The notes beneath the pieces were generated by a model. That model made no database searches. It saw nothing but the letters and a program-made list of their open reading frames with translations, and was not told the DNA's origin. Shown in pieces: positions 1-9,501 of a stretch of DNA of 64,000 nucleotides. Numbering within the stretch: the first letter of the stretch is position 1; each line of letters starts with the position of its first letter. The translations under genes and the position numbers were made by a program. The stretch is from Pedobacter zeaxanthinifaciens (lineage in GTDB: Bacteria > Bacteroidota > Bacteroidia > Sphingobacteriales > Sphingobacteriaceae): positions 434,001-498,000 of the forward strand of contig NZ_QMHP01000001.1 of assembly GCF_003313335.1 (NCBI RefSeq), given 5' to 3'.

Positions 1-245
1 GCTAACTCTTGCGCTACATCACCAAATTTGGGTTCATTTTTAACATCCTCGTCATAAATACCATGAATTAAAGAAGTTATCAAAGGAATTGGAATTTCTG
101 GATTAATTCGCTTAACTAGCATTTCTTCAGTACCGTTTGGCATTGCTTTAAGTATCGCAATTTCCACTATCCTATCCGCACCAACATTTACTCCAGTTGC
201 CTCCAAGTCGAAAAATGCAAGAGGGCGTTTTAAATTTAATTTCAT
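1..245 (-). CDS. DEDD-family 3'-5' exonuclease (DnaQ-like), partial
   Basis: Eighty-one N-terminal residues are visible; the rest lies off the left edge. The N-terminus carries FFDLEATG at about residues 11-18, with Asp13 and Glu15 as the Exo I metal-binding pair of the DnaQ/DEDD exonuclease superfamily. The following stretch (DRIVEIAILK, then the region ending in HGIYDEDV) fits the usual spacing to the Exo II segment. The start is the ATG at 245-243. Family members act as polymerase proofreading subunits, RNase T-like enzymes or uncharacterised exonucleases, and the truncation prevents a choice. No upstream partner gene is visible on this strand. Confidence 0.8.
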   Translation of the reverse strand, partial: MKLNLKRPLAFFDLEATGVNVGADRIVEIAILKAMPNGTEEMLVKRINPEIPIPLITSLIHGIYDEDVKNEPKFGDVAQEL

Positions 246-457
246 AAAGGTTTTTCTAAGTTCCAAATTTGCTAAAATAGTATCGTAATTCCTCCTTTTC
301 ACTTAAAAAAGCTCTCAATTAATACATGTCAGTATATTTTTTAAATGAGATGACGTGGGATAAATCAATCGTTGACGACAATCCAACACAATATTTTAAA
401 CATTACTTCAATAAGTGAATTGCTTAGTTTAAATTGCAACTTATTAAGCTCACTCTA

Positions 458-2434
458 ATGAAACGCAGATTACTGTACTTACTTCTACTATTCCCATTAA
501 GTTCATTTTGTCAAGAATTTGATTTCGGTAAACCTACAAACGACGATTTCAATTTCGAACGTACAAAAATTGATAGTAATGCCAATGCAGTTTATTTGGA
601 CGAATATGGCACTACACGTTTTTCATTCGATTCGGAAACTGGACAAATGAAATTGCTTCACGTTTATCATGCTAAAATTAAGATTTTTAAAAAGGAAGGA
701 TTTGAAATTGCTAATGTGGTAGTGCCGTTATATAAAAGTGGTACCGGAAATAGTCAAGCGGAGTATATTTCGCAAATTCATGGGGTTACATTCAACTTAG
801 AAAATGGCGATATCAAGGAAGATCAGATGAATGAAAAGGCCATCTTTAAAGAAGAAAAATCAAAATATTTGACCTTGGCAAAGTTCACCTTGCCCAATTT
901 AAAGGAAGGATCAATTATTGAGTATGAATATACCATAGAAAGCCCTTACTTGTTTAATTTTAGAACATGGAACTTTCAGGCGCAATATCCAAAATTAAAG
1001 AGTACCTATGTGGCCAATATTCCGGCAAATTACAAGTACAATGTTTCGTTAAGAGGCTTTTACAAGCTTAGCGAAACAAAGGCCGAATTGAATAGCGCAT
1101 GCTTACGTGTAGTAGGCAAAGATATGGATTGTTCCAAATTAACGTATGTGATGAAGGATTTACCAGCCTTTATTGAAGAAGATTACATGACTGCTCCATC
1201 CAACTATAAAGCCGCTATATATTTTGAGCTTTCAGAGGTTTATTATCTCAATGGATCTATTCAGAAATATACCAAATCGTGGAGCGATATTGATTATGAA
1301 CTTGCCAGTGGTAAAGACTTTGGCGGGCAGATGAAACGCAAAGAGGTGTTTAAAAATCTGCTGACTAGCATTGTAACTCCTAATGATACAGAACTGCAAA
1401 AAGCAAAAAAGATTTTCGAATACATTAAAAAACAGCTGAAATGGAATGGTTATTACGGTAAATTCAGCGAAACAAGTGTTAAAGAAGTAACCGAAAAACG
1501 TTCTGGAAATGTAGCCGATATTAATTTAAGTTTAATTGCTGCGTTAGGTGCTGCTGATTTTGATGTTGAGGCCGTAATTTTATCAACTAGGGACAATGGC
1601 ACTGTCAACAAATTGTATCCTATCATCAGCGATTTTAACTACGTTGTTGCAAAAGTTAACATTGGCAACGAAAGTTATTTACTAGATGCTACAGATCCTT
1701 TAATGCCATTTGGTTTGTTGCCATTAAGATGTATCAATGATCAGGGCAGAGTAATTCCTTTGAGAAAACCATCCTATTGGATAGATTTAAAAGCTTCGAG
1801 AAAGAGCTTTACCACCTACACACTTGTAGGCGAAGTTTCCGAAAATGGTAAAATATTCGCTAAACTCACTAACGTATCTATGGGATATGATGCAGTAAAT
1901 GCGAGAAAAGAAATTAAAAAATACACATCTATTGATGAATACGTGGAGAAGCTGGATGAAAGCTTAACTAACATCAGGATTAAAAACTTTAAAATTTCCA
2001 ATGTCGACAGTGTAGAAAACGAAATGATCGAGGAATACGAAATTGAACTGAATACTGGAGCCGCTGCAGAAAATGGTATGACATTTAATCCCTTCTTCAT
2101 TTACCCAATCCGAAAAAATCCTTTCAAGTTGAAAGAGCGAAATTACCCTGTTGATTTAGGGGCAGCCAGGGAAGAGCGGATTTTAATTAAAATTGGATTA
2201 CCAAAAGGCTTGGTAGTGAAAGAACGCCCGAAAGATTTCTCGCTGGCATTACCCAACCAAGGCGGCAGGTATATTGTACAAAGTGCTATGGATGAGAATG
2301 AGTTCACTTTAAATCAACTTTTCACGTTGAATAAAGCAATTTATACTTCAGAAGAATATCATTATTTAAAAGAGTTTTATAATCAAATTATCCAGAGTCA
2401 AAAGACTGACGTTGTTATAGTTAAAAACAAATGA
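458..2434 (+). CDS. DUF3857 / transglutaminase-like secreted protein, catalytic residues lost
   Basis: The start is the ATG at 458, because it opens a clear signal peptide (MKRRLLYLLLLFPLSSFC, cleavage near CQ); an in-frame TTG at 434 is less likely. The N-terminal half matches the DUF3857 beta-rich domain and the middle matches a transglutaminase-core fold. Where active homologues have a GDC motif this protein reads RSGNVADIN (about residues 347-355), and where they have the catalytic His it has Tyr in NYVVAK (about residue 393), although the LDATDP strand is kept. The active site therefore looks lost. It overlaps the next gene by four bases (ATGA), implying translational coupling. It is probably a periplasmic or surface structural or binding partner of the next protein; that role is inferred. 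Confidence 0.85.
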   Translation: MKRRLLYLLLLFPLSSFCQEFDFGKPTNDDFNFERTKIDSNANAVYLDEYGTTRFSFDSETGQMKLLHVYHAKIKIFKKEGFEIANVVVPLYKSGTGNSQAEYISQIHGVTFNLENGDIKEDQMNEKAIFKEEKSKYLTLAKFTLPNLKEGSIIEYEYTIESPYLFNFRTWNFQAQYPKLKSTYVANIPANYKYNVSLRGFYKLSETKAELNSACLRVVGKDMDCSKLTYVMKDLPAFIEEDYMTAPSNYKAAIYFELSEVYYLNGSIQKYTKSWSDIDYELASGKDFGGQMKRKEVFKNLLTSIVTPNDTELQKAKKIFEYIKKQLKWNGYYGKFSETSVKEVTEKRSGNVADINLSLIAALGAADFDVEAVILSTRDNGTVNKLYPIISDFNYVVAKVNIGNESYLLDATDPLMPFGLLPLRCINDQGRVIPLRKPSYWIDLKASRKSFTTYTLVGEVSENGKIFAKLTNVSMGYDAVNARKEIKKYTSIDEYVEKLDESLTNIRIKNFKISNVDSVENEMIEEYEIELNTGAAAENGMTFNPFFIYPIRKNPFKLKERNYPVDLGAAREERILIKIGLPKGLVVKERPKDFSLALPNQGGRYIVQSAMDENEFTLNQLFTLNKAIYTSEEYHYLKEFYNQIIQSQKTDVVIVKNK

Positions 2435-4332
2435 TTAAAAAATTAGCGCCACTTTCCTTAGTTTTTGTAGTCTATTCAGCAAGTTTTGCGCAAAATTTTG
2501 CCGCTTCTAGCATCAGCTACAAGCTTACTAATAAAGCCCACGCTGTTATTAGAGACAGTAAAGTAGTGGTAGATATGCAATCAACGGATAATGTGCTATT
2601 CAGCAATTATAAAGCCATTACGGTGCTCACTAAAAATGGTGATAAATATGGTCAGTTGGCTTTGTTTTATGATAAAAACACGGTAATCAAATCAGCCAAA
2701 GGCGAAATTTATGATGAGTTTGGAAAGTTAATCAGTAGATTTTCCTTAAGCAATTTTAAGGAAGAAAGTGCGGTTAGTGATTTCTCGTTATTTGAAGATA
2801 GTAGAGTAAAATACTACATTCCGCAAGTAAATTCTTACCCTTACACCATCGTTTACCAATACGAGATAAGAAACAAACAAAACTTGATCATCCCCGATTG
2901 GAGGCCTTTGCCCGGTTTTGATATCTCGGTAGAAAAAAGTTCTTACCAGTTCACCTACAATCCAGGTGACGAAATACGTGTGCTGGAGCGGAATTTTAAG
3001 GGATTAAGAGATGAAACGCCCGTTGGCAAAAGAAATGGCAAGCAATGGATTGCAGAAAATCTTCAAGCAGTTAAATACGAAGCGTATGCTGCTAATCCTG
3101 AAACTTATTTTCCTTCAGTAAAAATAGCGCCTAAAAATTTCAGTTATTATAGTTTTAAAGGCAGTTATACCAACTGGAACGAACTTGGTAAAATATCCTA
3201 TGACTATTTGTTGAAAGACGGAGGCGAGCTACCTGTTACAACTGTTAATTTCATCAAAAATTTAGTTAAGGATGAAGCTAGCGACAAAGCAAAGGCTAAA
3301 AAAATCTACGAGTATTTTCAGCAAAAAACCAGATACATTAGTGTACAAATTGGTATCGGCGGCTTTAAGCCAATGAGTGCGGTTGAAGTTGACCGCCTAG
3401 GTTATGGCGATTGTAAAGCTTTGGTGAATTATATGCAAAGTTTACTAGCCGCGGTGGGTATCGAATCTTATTACTGTGTGGTTGATGGTGGCGAAGACAA
3501 AACTGACTTAATCCAAAATTTTGCCAGTATGGAACAAGGAAATCACATTATTTTATGTGTGCCTTTAAAAGGAGAAAATATTTGGTTGGAATGTACCAGT
3601 CAGGACGCACCATTTGGTTATTTGGGTTCGTTTACTGACGATAGATGGGTTTTAGCGTGTACAAAGGAAGGTGGCAAGCTCATGAAAACCCCTAAGTACG
3701 AAACGAGCAAAAGCACCCAAATACGTAGTGCAGAATTGCTGTTGGCCGACAACGGTACCATTAATGGCACCATGATAACTGAATTCAGCGGCTCACAATT
3801 TGACAATCACTTTTTTTTAACCAAGAAAGCACCTTTAGAGCGTGAAAAACAATTGAAATACCTGTATGACATTAACAATATAGAATTTACAGCCGTTGAA
3901 TTGGAAGCAAATACCGATTTACAGCGCTTTACAGAAAAACTGACCTTTGAAGCTGCTGCCTACGCAAGCGTAAATAATGACAGGATAACGTTTTCACCAA
4001 ATTTGTTCAACATCAAACGGAATGTTTCAACAGTAAGAAACAGATCGTTAGCATTTGAAATTAAGCGTGGTTATACTGATGACGACCAAATCAGCTTTAA
4101 TTTCGGAAAGCAAATATTGCCAGTCATTTTGCCCAAAACGATGCAATTAGATAGCAAGTTTGGAAGTTATTTTGCAGAGCTCAAATTAGCAGATGGAAAA
4201 CTAAACTACCGTAGGAAATTCGTTTTAAATGATGGGCTTTATCCAGCGGAAGACTACGAAGCCTTTGAGAATTTTATAGCTGAAGTTGGAAATTACGATA
4301 GACTAAGAATTGCCTTGCCCATCAAAAAATAA
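2431..4332 (+). CDS. DUF3857 domain-containing transglutaminase family protein
   Basis: This secreted protein of 633 residues has a signal peptide (MIKKLAPLSLVFVVYSASFA, cleavage before QN), an N-terminal DUF3857 region and a transglutaminase-like core. The catalytic triad positions appear filled: Cys328 in YGDCKAL, His372 in GNHIIL and an acidic residue, Glu387, in WLECTS, where Asp is usual. The family is a cysteine-protease or transglutaminase fold of mostly unknown substrate, common in Bacteroidota. It is the tandem paralogue of the preceding gene, overlapping it by four bases, so the two are presumably made together. The gene ends in a convergent arrangement with the redoxin operon. Confidence 0.88.
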   Translation: MIKKLAPLSLVFVVYSASFAQNFAASSISYKLTNKAHAVIRDSKVVVDMQSTDNVLFSNYKAITVLTKNGDKYGQLALFYDKNTVIKSAKGEIYDEFGKLISRFSLSNFKEESAVSDFSLFEDSRVKYYIPQVNSYPYTIVYQYEIRNKQNLIIPDWRPLPGFDISVEKSSYQFTYNPGDEIRVLERNFKGLRDETPVGKRNGKQWIAENLQAVKYEAYAANPETYFPSVKIAPKNFSYYSFKGSYTNWNELGKISYDYLLKDGGELPVTTVNFIKNLVKDEASDKAKAKKIYEYFQQKTRYISVQIGIGGFKPMSAVEVDRLGYGDCKALVNYMQSLLAAVGIESYYCVVDGGEDKTDLIQNFASMEQGNHIILCVPLKGENIWLECTSQDAPFGYLGSFTDDRWVLACTKEGGKLMKTPKYETSKSTQIRSAELLLADNGTINGTMITEFSGSQFDNHFFLTKKAPLEREKQLKYLYDINNIEFTAVELEANTDLQRFTEKLTFEAAAYASVNNDRITFSPNLFNIKRNVSTVRNRSLAFEIKRGYTDDDQISFNFGKQILPVILPKTMQLDSKFGSYFAELKLADGKLNYRRKFVLNDGLYPAEDYEAFENFIAEVGNYDRLRIALPIKK

Positions 4333-4333
4333 A

Positions 4334-4370
4334 CCCCAGAACCGACCTTGATTTTGCTTCGCTCCTGGGG
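4334..4370. terminator. Weak convergent hairpin
   Basis: A six-base stem (CCCCAG at 4334-4339 with CTGGGG at 4365-4370) with a 25-base loop lies between the convergent DUF3857 and redoxin genes. The stem is short and no strong T tract follows, so this is only a possible bidirectional terminator. Confidence 0.3.
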
Positions 4371-4389
4371 ATTTAACTTATAGCTCAAA

Positions 4390-5004
4390 TTACTTACTCG
4401 CTTCTTTTTTCCATTTGATGGTGCAGCCGATAGCTTTTGTAGATGATACTGCAGGTTTTTGACCAATTAGCAATTGGTTGACTGCATTTTGAACATAATT
4501 ATCACGCTGTGCATTAAGTTCTTGCTGATCATTATCAATGGCACCTATGTAAACCACCTCATTGCCTTTATTTGTTTTTTGCAATACAAATACATGTGGC
4601 GTACGCTGTGCACCATATTTTTTGGTGTAAATATGATCCGGATCTAGTAAATAAGCAAACGTAAATCCTTTTTCTTTAACTCGTTCTTGCATCTTTTCGT
4701 AAGTATCTCCAGGAGACGCCACAGGATCATTGGTATTAATAGCTACTACGGGATACCCCTTTGTTGCATACATTTGATTTAATGCCTCAACCCTTGTTTC
4801 GTAAGCTTTAGAAACAGGGCAAGTGTTGCATGTGAACACAACAATGTAGCCTTTTGCGTTTTTGTAATTGGCTAACGATACATTTTTTCCATCAACATTT
4901 TTCAGGGTGAAATCTGTGGCCAAATCTCCAACCTGATAACCAGTCTGAGCATTTGTAACCATTACAACAAGGGCAGATAAAAATGTTAAAATCAACTTTC
5001 TCAT
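4390..5004 (-). CDS. Secreted thioredoxin-family redoxin (CNTC motif)
   Basis: This is a 204-residue protein with a signal peptide ending near TNAQ (residue 20), followed by a single AhpC/TSA-redoxin thioredoxin fold. The redox motif is CNTCP at residues 59-63. Around it are the family features VGDLATDFTLKNVDGK before the motif and GYPVVAINTNDP after it, and RTPHVFVL supplies the cis-Pro loop. It is expected to act as a periplasmic thiol-disulfide oxidoreductase or peroxiredoxin-like protein; the substrate is unknown. It is last in a minus-strand set with two more thioredoxin-fold genes and an NlpC/P60 lipoprotein upstream, with a 36-base gap to the next. Confidence 0.85.
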   Translation of the reverse strand: MRKLILTFLSALVVMVTNAQTGYQVGDLATDFTLKNVDGKNVSLANYKNAKGYIVVFTCNTCPVSKAYETRVEALNQMYATKGYPVVAINTNDPVASPGDTYEKMQERVKEKGFTFAYLLDPDHIYTKKYGAQRTPHVFVLQKTNKGNEVVYIGAIDNDQQELNAQRDNYVQNAVNQLLIGQKPAVSSTKAIGCTIKWKKEASK

Positions 5005-5040
5005 TACTTAAAATTTAGGTTTACGAATAAATATAATTAC

Positions 5041-5517
5041 CTAACGGTGATTTAGCACTGCTTTCAATTCTTCATAATTAAATGTTCGTTCGTAAAAAGA
5101 GCGCCTACTTTGGGCAGTGTTAATGATCAAAGTTGCTGGTAAAGCACCCGACCATTTCTTATCTACCCTATCTATTAACTTTTGCTGATCTGGCTCATCA
5201 ACTACAAATACTTCTGATTTGATTTGATGTTGTGTTACAAAAGGGATGACATCTTGCGTTAGCTTCGATTTGAAATCTAAACTCATCAAAATTACTTTTA
5301 CCGGCTTTTCAAACTTCGCTGCATTTAGTTTTTCAAAATAAGGAAGCTCCTCTACACAAGGCACACACCAAGTAGCCCAAAAATTAATCACGTAAGTGGT
5401 ATCGTTTCCCTTCGCAACTCTTGCGTCTAACTCATTTAAAGTTAGTAATTTAACTTGGGCATTAGCAACTAACCCAGTCAAAATCAATACAATTGTTACA
5501 GTTAGTTTAGCTAGCAT
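5041..5517 (-). CDS. TlpA-like secreted thioredoxin
   Basis: This 158-residue protein has a signal peptide (cleavage near VANA-Q, residue 20) and one thioredoxin domain with the motif WATWCVPC (Cys51, Cys54), typical of TlpA/ResA reductases. The cis-Pro loop is GALPATLI. Known members reduce disulfides in the periplasm, for example in apocytochrome c or metal-delivery proteins. The gene sits four bases downstream of another redoxin gene and 36 bases upstream of a third, so the three are probably co-transcribed. The physiological partner cannot be told from sequence. Confidence 0.85.
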   Translation of the reverse strand: MLAKLTVTIVLILTGLVANAQVKLLTLNELDARVAKGNDTTYVINFWATWCVPCVEELPYFEKLNAAKFEKPVKVILMSLDFKSKLTQDVIPFVTQHQIKSEVFVVDEPDQQKLIDRVDKKWSGALPATLIINTAQSRRSFYERTFNYEELKAVLNHR

Positions 5518-5521
5518 ATTT

Positions 5522-6085
5522 TTAGCGATTTGAACGGTTTAAAAGCAGCTTGTTAACTTCTTCTTCCACATACTTTCTAGTGGCTACTGATTTCTCATCT
5601 GGCTGATTATCGATATTACCAATGTATTTCACTTCAAACCCCTTCCCTGTGCGCTTTAATACGACTGCTTTAGGTGTTTGCCTGATATCAAATAGCCAAG
5701 TGTATTTAAATTTTTCATCGGCTAAATAAGGGAAAGTAAACCCTCGATCTGTAGCTAATTTTTTCATTGCCGGCATGGCATCAAACGGATAGTCTTTCTC
5801 GTTATCTCCATAAGGGCCAATAGCAACTACCGGATAGCCTTTTAATGCGTATACCTTGTTGAGTTCAATTACTCGATCAACATAGGCCAAACAGTGATCA
5901 CAACTTGGTGTCATGAAAACCAATATAAAGCCGCTTTTGTTGCGATCTGTTAAGCTAAAATAGCTGCCATCAACGTTTCTTAGTCGGAGACTATCAAGCG
6001 TATCTCCTACCTTCAAAACCTGTTGTGCCTTAGAAGACACGCTTAACGTTAATAGTATTACAACTACAGCAAATATTCTTTTCAT
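5522..6085 (-). CDS. Secreted redoxin-domain protein (CDHC motif)
   Basis: This 187-residue protein has a signal peptide (cleavage near SSKA-Q, residue 20), then a redoxin/thioredoxin fold with SCDHC (Cys62, Cys65) and an RQTPKAVVL cis-Pro loop. The layout after the active site (ELNKVYALKGYPVVAIG) closely parallels the 204-residue redoxin of this operon (ALNQMYATKGYPVVAIN), so the two are likely paralogues. Its start codon overlaps the stop of the upstream NlpC/P60 gene (TGATG), indicating coupled expression. It is expected to be a periplasmic thiol oxidoreductase; the substrate is unknown. Confidence 0.83.
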   Translation of the reverse strand: MKRIFAVVVILLTLSVSSKAQQVLKVGDTLDSLRLRNVDGSYFSLTDRNKSGFILVFMTPSCDHCLAYVDRVIELNKVYALKGYPVVAIGPYGDNEKDYPFDAMPAMKKLATDRGFTFPYLADEKFKYTWLFDIRQTPKAVVLKRTGKGFEVKYIGNIDNQPDEKSVATRKYVEEEVNKLLLNRSNR

Positions 6086-6585
6086 CAGTTTAAAGTTCCT
6101 GTTTTAACAATGGCTTGCTGATAGGCTGGTAACGATAAATCATCAACAACAACCCCGCGGGTGGTTGAAGCATGTACAAAGAAATCACCGTTTAAATAAA
6201 TGCCTACATGGTCTACTTCTTTCCCTCCAAAGGAGAAGAAAATCAAATCGCCCTCCTTTAAATTACCCAAGCTTTTCTTTTTTATGGCTTCCGCTTGATC
6301 TTTAGACCTTCGGGGAAGTTTTTTACCATAGATATTTTGCTGCAGTAACAGGGCAAAACCCGAACAATCGATGCCGCTTTTGTCTAAACCACCAAGTTTA
6401 TATCTCACTCCAGTCCAATCATTGATAAACCTATAAAGTGATTTATTTTTCAAATTAGCCATCGCTTCGGCGGCACGAGCCGCTTTAGTGTTACTAGTGC
6501 TTTTTCTGCTACCGCATGATGCCAATAATAGCGTTAAACACATACAGATCAATAAAAAATAACTTCGCTTCGTAGTGATGATCAT
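6085..6585 (-). CDS. NlpC/P60 family C40 peptidase lipoprotein
   Basis: This 166-residue lipoprotein has lipobox LASC (Cys24) and one NlpC/P60 domain from about residue 50. The catalytic set is visible: Cys74 in GIDCSGFA, His126 in VDHVGIY and a third polar residue, His138, in FFVHAS. Such enzymes cleave peptide stems of peptidoglycan, typically the gamma-D-Glu-diamino acid bond, here from the periplasmic face of a membrane. It is the first gene of the redoxin operon and overlaps the next start codon. Linking a wall hydrolase with three thioredoxin-fold proteins suggests a shared envelope role, but that is inference. Confidence 0.88.
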   Translation of the reverse strand: MIITTKRSYFLLICMCLTLLLASCGSRKSTSNTKAARAAEAMANLKNKSLYRFINDWTGVRYKLGGLDKSGIDCSGFALLLQQNIYGKKLPRRSKDQAEAIKKKSLGNLKEGDLIFFSFGGKEVDHVGIYLNGDFFVHASTTRGVVVDDLSLPAYQQAIVKTGTLN

Positions 6586-6640
6586 TCGATTTAAATTTTG
6601 ATGACTACTTAACGTTCTCCAATTGAAAAGTGCAGTAGCT

Positions 6641-9250
6641 TTAATTTTTAATCAGTCTCTGGATTTCGTCCAGTTTTAATAACGCCTCAACAGGAGTTAG
6701 CGTATTCACATCCAAGTTATTCAGCGAATCTCTAATTTTAACCAACACGGGGTCATCAATGGCAAACATCTGCAATTGGTAAGCCTGATTTTGCACTTTT
6801 TTGATGCTGTCTTTAATGCTCTGCCCCTCAGTTCTGTCAATCTCCAGTCGTTTCAGTATCTCATTGGCCCTACCAATTAATTTAGCTGGCATTCCCGCCA
6901 TTTTAGCCACTTGTATACCAAAGCTATGCTCGCTACCGCCAGGAACTAACTTACGTAAAAAAATCACTTTGTTTTGCAGCTCTTTAATTGTCACGTTGTA
7001 GTTTTTAATACGGCTCATGGTATTCTCCAGGTCGTTCAACTCGTGATAATGTGTAGCAAAAAGTGTTTTCGGACGAGCAGTTGGGTGTTCATGTAAATAC
7101 TCTGCAATGGCCCAAGCAATAGAAATACCATCGTAAGTGCTTGTTCCCCTGCCAATTTCATCCAACAAAATCAAGCTCCTATCAGAAATATTATTCAGGA
7201 TACTTGCGGTTTCGTTCATTTCAACCATGAACGTACTCTCGCCGCTGGAAAGGTTGTCAGAAGCACCTACCCTAGTGAAAATCTTATCGACAATGCCCAA
7301 ACTTGCCGCTTTAGCCGGAACAAAACAGCCCATTTGAGCCATCAATACAATTAATGCAGTTTGCCTCAAAATGGCAGATTTACCAGACATGTTCGGTCCG
7401 GTAATCATCATGATTTGCTGGGTGTCATTATCCAAATAGACATCGTTGGTAATGTACTCTTCGCCAACTGGCAAACGTTTTTCGATGACCGGATGTCGTC
7501 CTCCTTTAATATCAATTTCTTTTTTGTTGTTTAACTCAGGTTTGGTATAGTAGTTTTTTACTGCCAACTGGGCGAAACATAACAATACATCAAGCTGTGC
7601 AACCAAATAAGCGTTGAGCTGAATTGGCTTGATGAAATGAGCAACTTGATACATTAGTTCGTTGTAAAGCTTAACTTCAATTGCTTGGATTTTTTCCTCT
7701 GCACCTAAAATCTGTTCTTCATATTCCTTCAGCTCTGGCGTAATGTAACGCTCTGCATTTACCAAAGTTTGTTTTCTTATCCAGCTCTCTGGAACCTTAT
7801 CTTTGTGTGTATGCGTAACCTCTAAATAATAACCAAAAACGTTGTTAAAGGATATTTTTAAAGACGGAATACCTGTATTTTCAATTTCCCTACGCTGAAT
7901 TTCTACTAAAAATTCCTTGCCACCGAAGGCGATTTTGCGCAACCTGTCCAACTCTTCATCTACGCCATCTGCAATTACATTACCTTTGGCTAATATTGCC
8001 GGCGGGTCGGCCTGTAGCTCTCGTTCCAATTTATCCTTAATGGTGGCACAAGCATTCAATTGTGAGCCTAGTACCTCTAGAAATGGGTTCTTGCTCTGTT
8101 CCGCTAATCTTTTGATTTCTTCAATGTGCGACAATGCTCTTTTTAACTGCAGTAGTTCTCTAGGGCCGGCTTTCTGCAAACCAACCTTCGAAATAAGTCG
8201 TTCTAAATCACCAATAGGTTTAATATGTTGCAACAACTCATTCGAAAAATTTTCATGTTTAACCAAGAAATCAACCATACCCAAGCGTTCTTGTATTGGC
8301 TTAAGTTCTTTCAATGGCATGATGATCCACTTATGCAACAACCTCGCTCCCATTGGTGTACAGGTGTCGTCCAGCACGTCAAATAGCGTTACCGCATTAT
8401 CATTTGATGAACTTACCAATTCCAAATTACGGATAGTAAACCTGTCGAGCCACATGTACCTTTCTTCCTCAACCCGGGCAATACTGGTAATGTGCTGTAA
8501 GTTGCGGTGCTCGGTTTCACCCAAATAGTATAAAATAACTCCGGCAGCCACAATACCTGAAGTAAGTTTATCTACTCCAAATCCTTTTAATGAATTTACT
8601 TCAAAATGTTTGGTTAGGATTTCATTTGCATAATCTTGGGTAAACGCCCAATCATCAATGTGATAGGTATAAAACTTATCGCCAAAATACTGAGGAAACT
8701 CACTTCGTTTACTCTTTTGATAAACTACCTCGGTAGGTTTAAAACTTTGAAGTAATTTATCTACATATTCTGCACTGCCTTGCGCCACCAAAAACTCTCC
8801 CGTCGAGATATCGCAAAAAGCTACGCCAAATATGCCTTTCTCAAAGTATACCGCTGCTAAATAATTATTTGATTTCTGACTTAGGATATTATCGCTGTAG
8901 GCTACACCTGGTGTTACCAGTTCCGTAACGCCACGTTTAACAATAGTTTTGGTCATTTTTGGATCTTCCAACTGATCGCAAATTGCAACGCGTTGCCCGG
9001 CCCTAACCAATTTAGAAAGGTAATTTTCTAAGGAATGGTGCGGAAAACCCGCCAATTCTAATGCGCCGTTGGGGCCTGTTCCTCTTTTGGTTAAAACGAT
9101 GCCCAAAATTTGTGCTGTTTTAACTGCATCCTCTCCAAATGTTTCGTAAAAATCTCCAACCCTAAACAATAATAATGCACCCGGATACTTTGCCTTGATG
9201 GCATTGTATTGCTGCATTAATGGGGTTTCTTTTGTATTTGCCTTGGCCAA
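6641..9250 (-). CDS. mutS: DNA mismatch repair protein MutS
   Basis: This is full-length MutS at 869 residues. The mismatch-binding Phe-X-Glu is at residues 34-36 (GDFYETF). The Walker A GPNMSGKS lies near 617-624 and the Walker B/signature DEIGRGTSTYDG near 696, followed by the FATHYHEL switch segment. It recognises base mismatches and small loops and recruits MutL. The start appears to be TTG at 9250: an in-frame TAA lies just upstream, no ATG fits, and the first internal Met would remove residues that precede the conserved MQQY in homologues. A 55-base gap separates it from the NlpC operon. Confidence 0.97.
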   Translation of the reverse strand: MAKANTKETPLMQQYNAIKAKYPGALLLFRVGDFYETFGEDAVKTAQILGIVLTKRGTGPNGALELAGFPHHSLENYLSKLVRAGQRVAICDQLEDPKMTKTIVKRGVTELVTPGVAYSDNILSQKSNNYLAAVYFEKGIFGVAFCDISTGEFLVAQGSAEYVDKLLQSFKPTEVVYQKSKRSEFPQYFGDKFYTYHIDDWAFTQDYANEILTKHFEVNSLKGFGVDKLTSGIVAAGVILYYLGETEHRNLQHITSIARVEEERYMWLDRFTIRNLELVSSSNDNAVTLFDVLDDTCTPMGARLLHKWIIMPLKELKPIQERLGMVDFLVKHENFSNELLQHIKPIGDLERLISKVGLQKAGPRELLQLKRALSHIEEIKRLAEQSKNPFLEVLGSQLNACATIKDKLERELQADPPAILAKGNVIADGVDEELDRLRKIAFGGKEFLVEIQRREIENTGIPSLKISFNNVFGYYLEVTHTHKDKVPESWIRKQTLVNAERYITPELKEYEEQILGAEEKIQAIEVKLYNELMYQVAHFIKPIQLNAYLVAQLDVLLCFAQLAVKNYYTKPELNNKKEIDIKGGRHPVIEKRLPVGEEYITNDVYLDNDTQQIMMITGPNMSGKSAILRQTALIVLMAQMGCFVPAKAASLGIVDKIFTRVGASDNLSSGESTFMVEMNETASILNNISDRSLILLDEIGRGTSTYDGISIAWAIAEYLHEHPTARPKTLFATHYHELNDLENTMSRIKNYNVTIKELQNKVIFLRKLVPGGSEHSFGIQVAKMAGMPAKLIGRANEILKRLEIDRTEGQSIKDSIKKVQNQAYQLQMFAIDDPVLVKIRDSLNNLDVNTLTPVEALLKLDEIQRLIKN

Positions 9251-9414
9251 AACTATCCTAAATTACTAAGCTGTAAATATACCATTTGCTAAGTGGCTAG
9301 GCCGATTTTGTGGAAAAATAATGGCGTTGTGGATTTACAAATATAAGATTTAACAAAAAAAACAGGCTATTACTTAGCGATTGGGATTATAAAAATATAA
9401 CAAACTGGAAACTA

Positions 9415-9431
9415 AAAAGTTGATAACTTTT
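9415..9431. promoter_or_regulatory. Perfect 7+3+7 inverted repeat upstream of the receiver gene
   Basis: AAAAGTT-GAT-AACTTTT forms a symmetric site 70 bases before the response-regulator start and inside the mutS-regulator intergenic region. The size fits a dimeric operator, but the sequence is so AT-rich that chance symmetry is possible. Confidence 0.3.
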
Positions 9432-9501
9432 AACTTGTTAATAAAAACCATAAACCACTGATTTGCAATATACGTTTATTGATTAAACTAATTCAAATGT
9501 T

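Noticed and set aside
7917..8528. Long open frame (203 codons) on the plus strand
   Set aside because: It lies wholly antisense to conserved mutS sequence, has Ser/Cys/Asn-rich composition typical of a shadow frame, and has no promoter or family motif.
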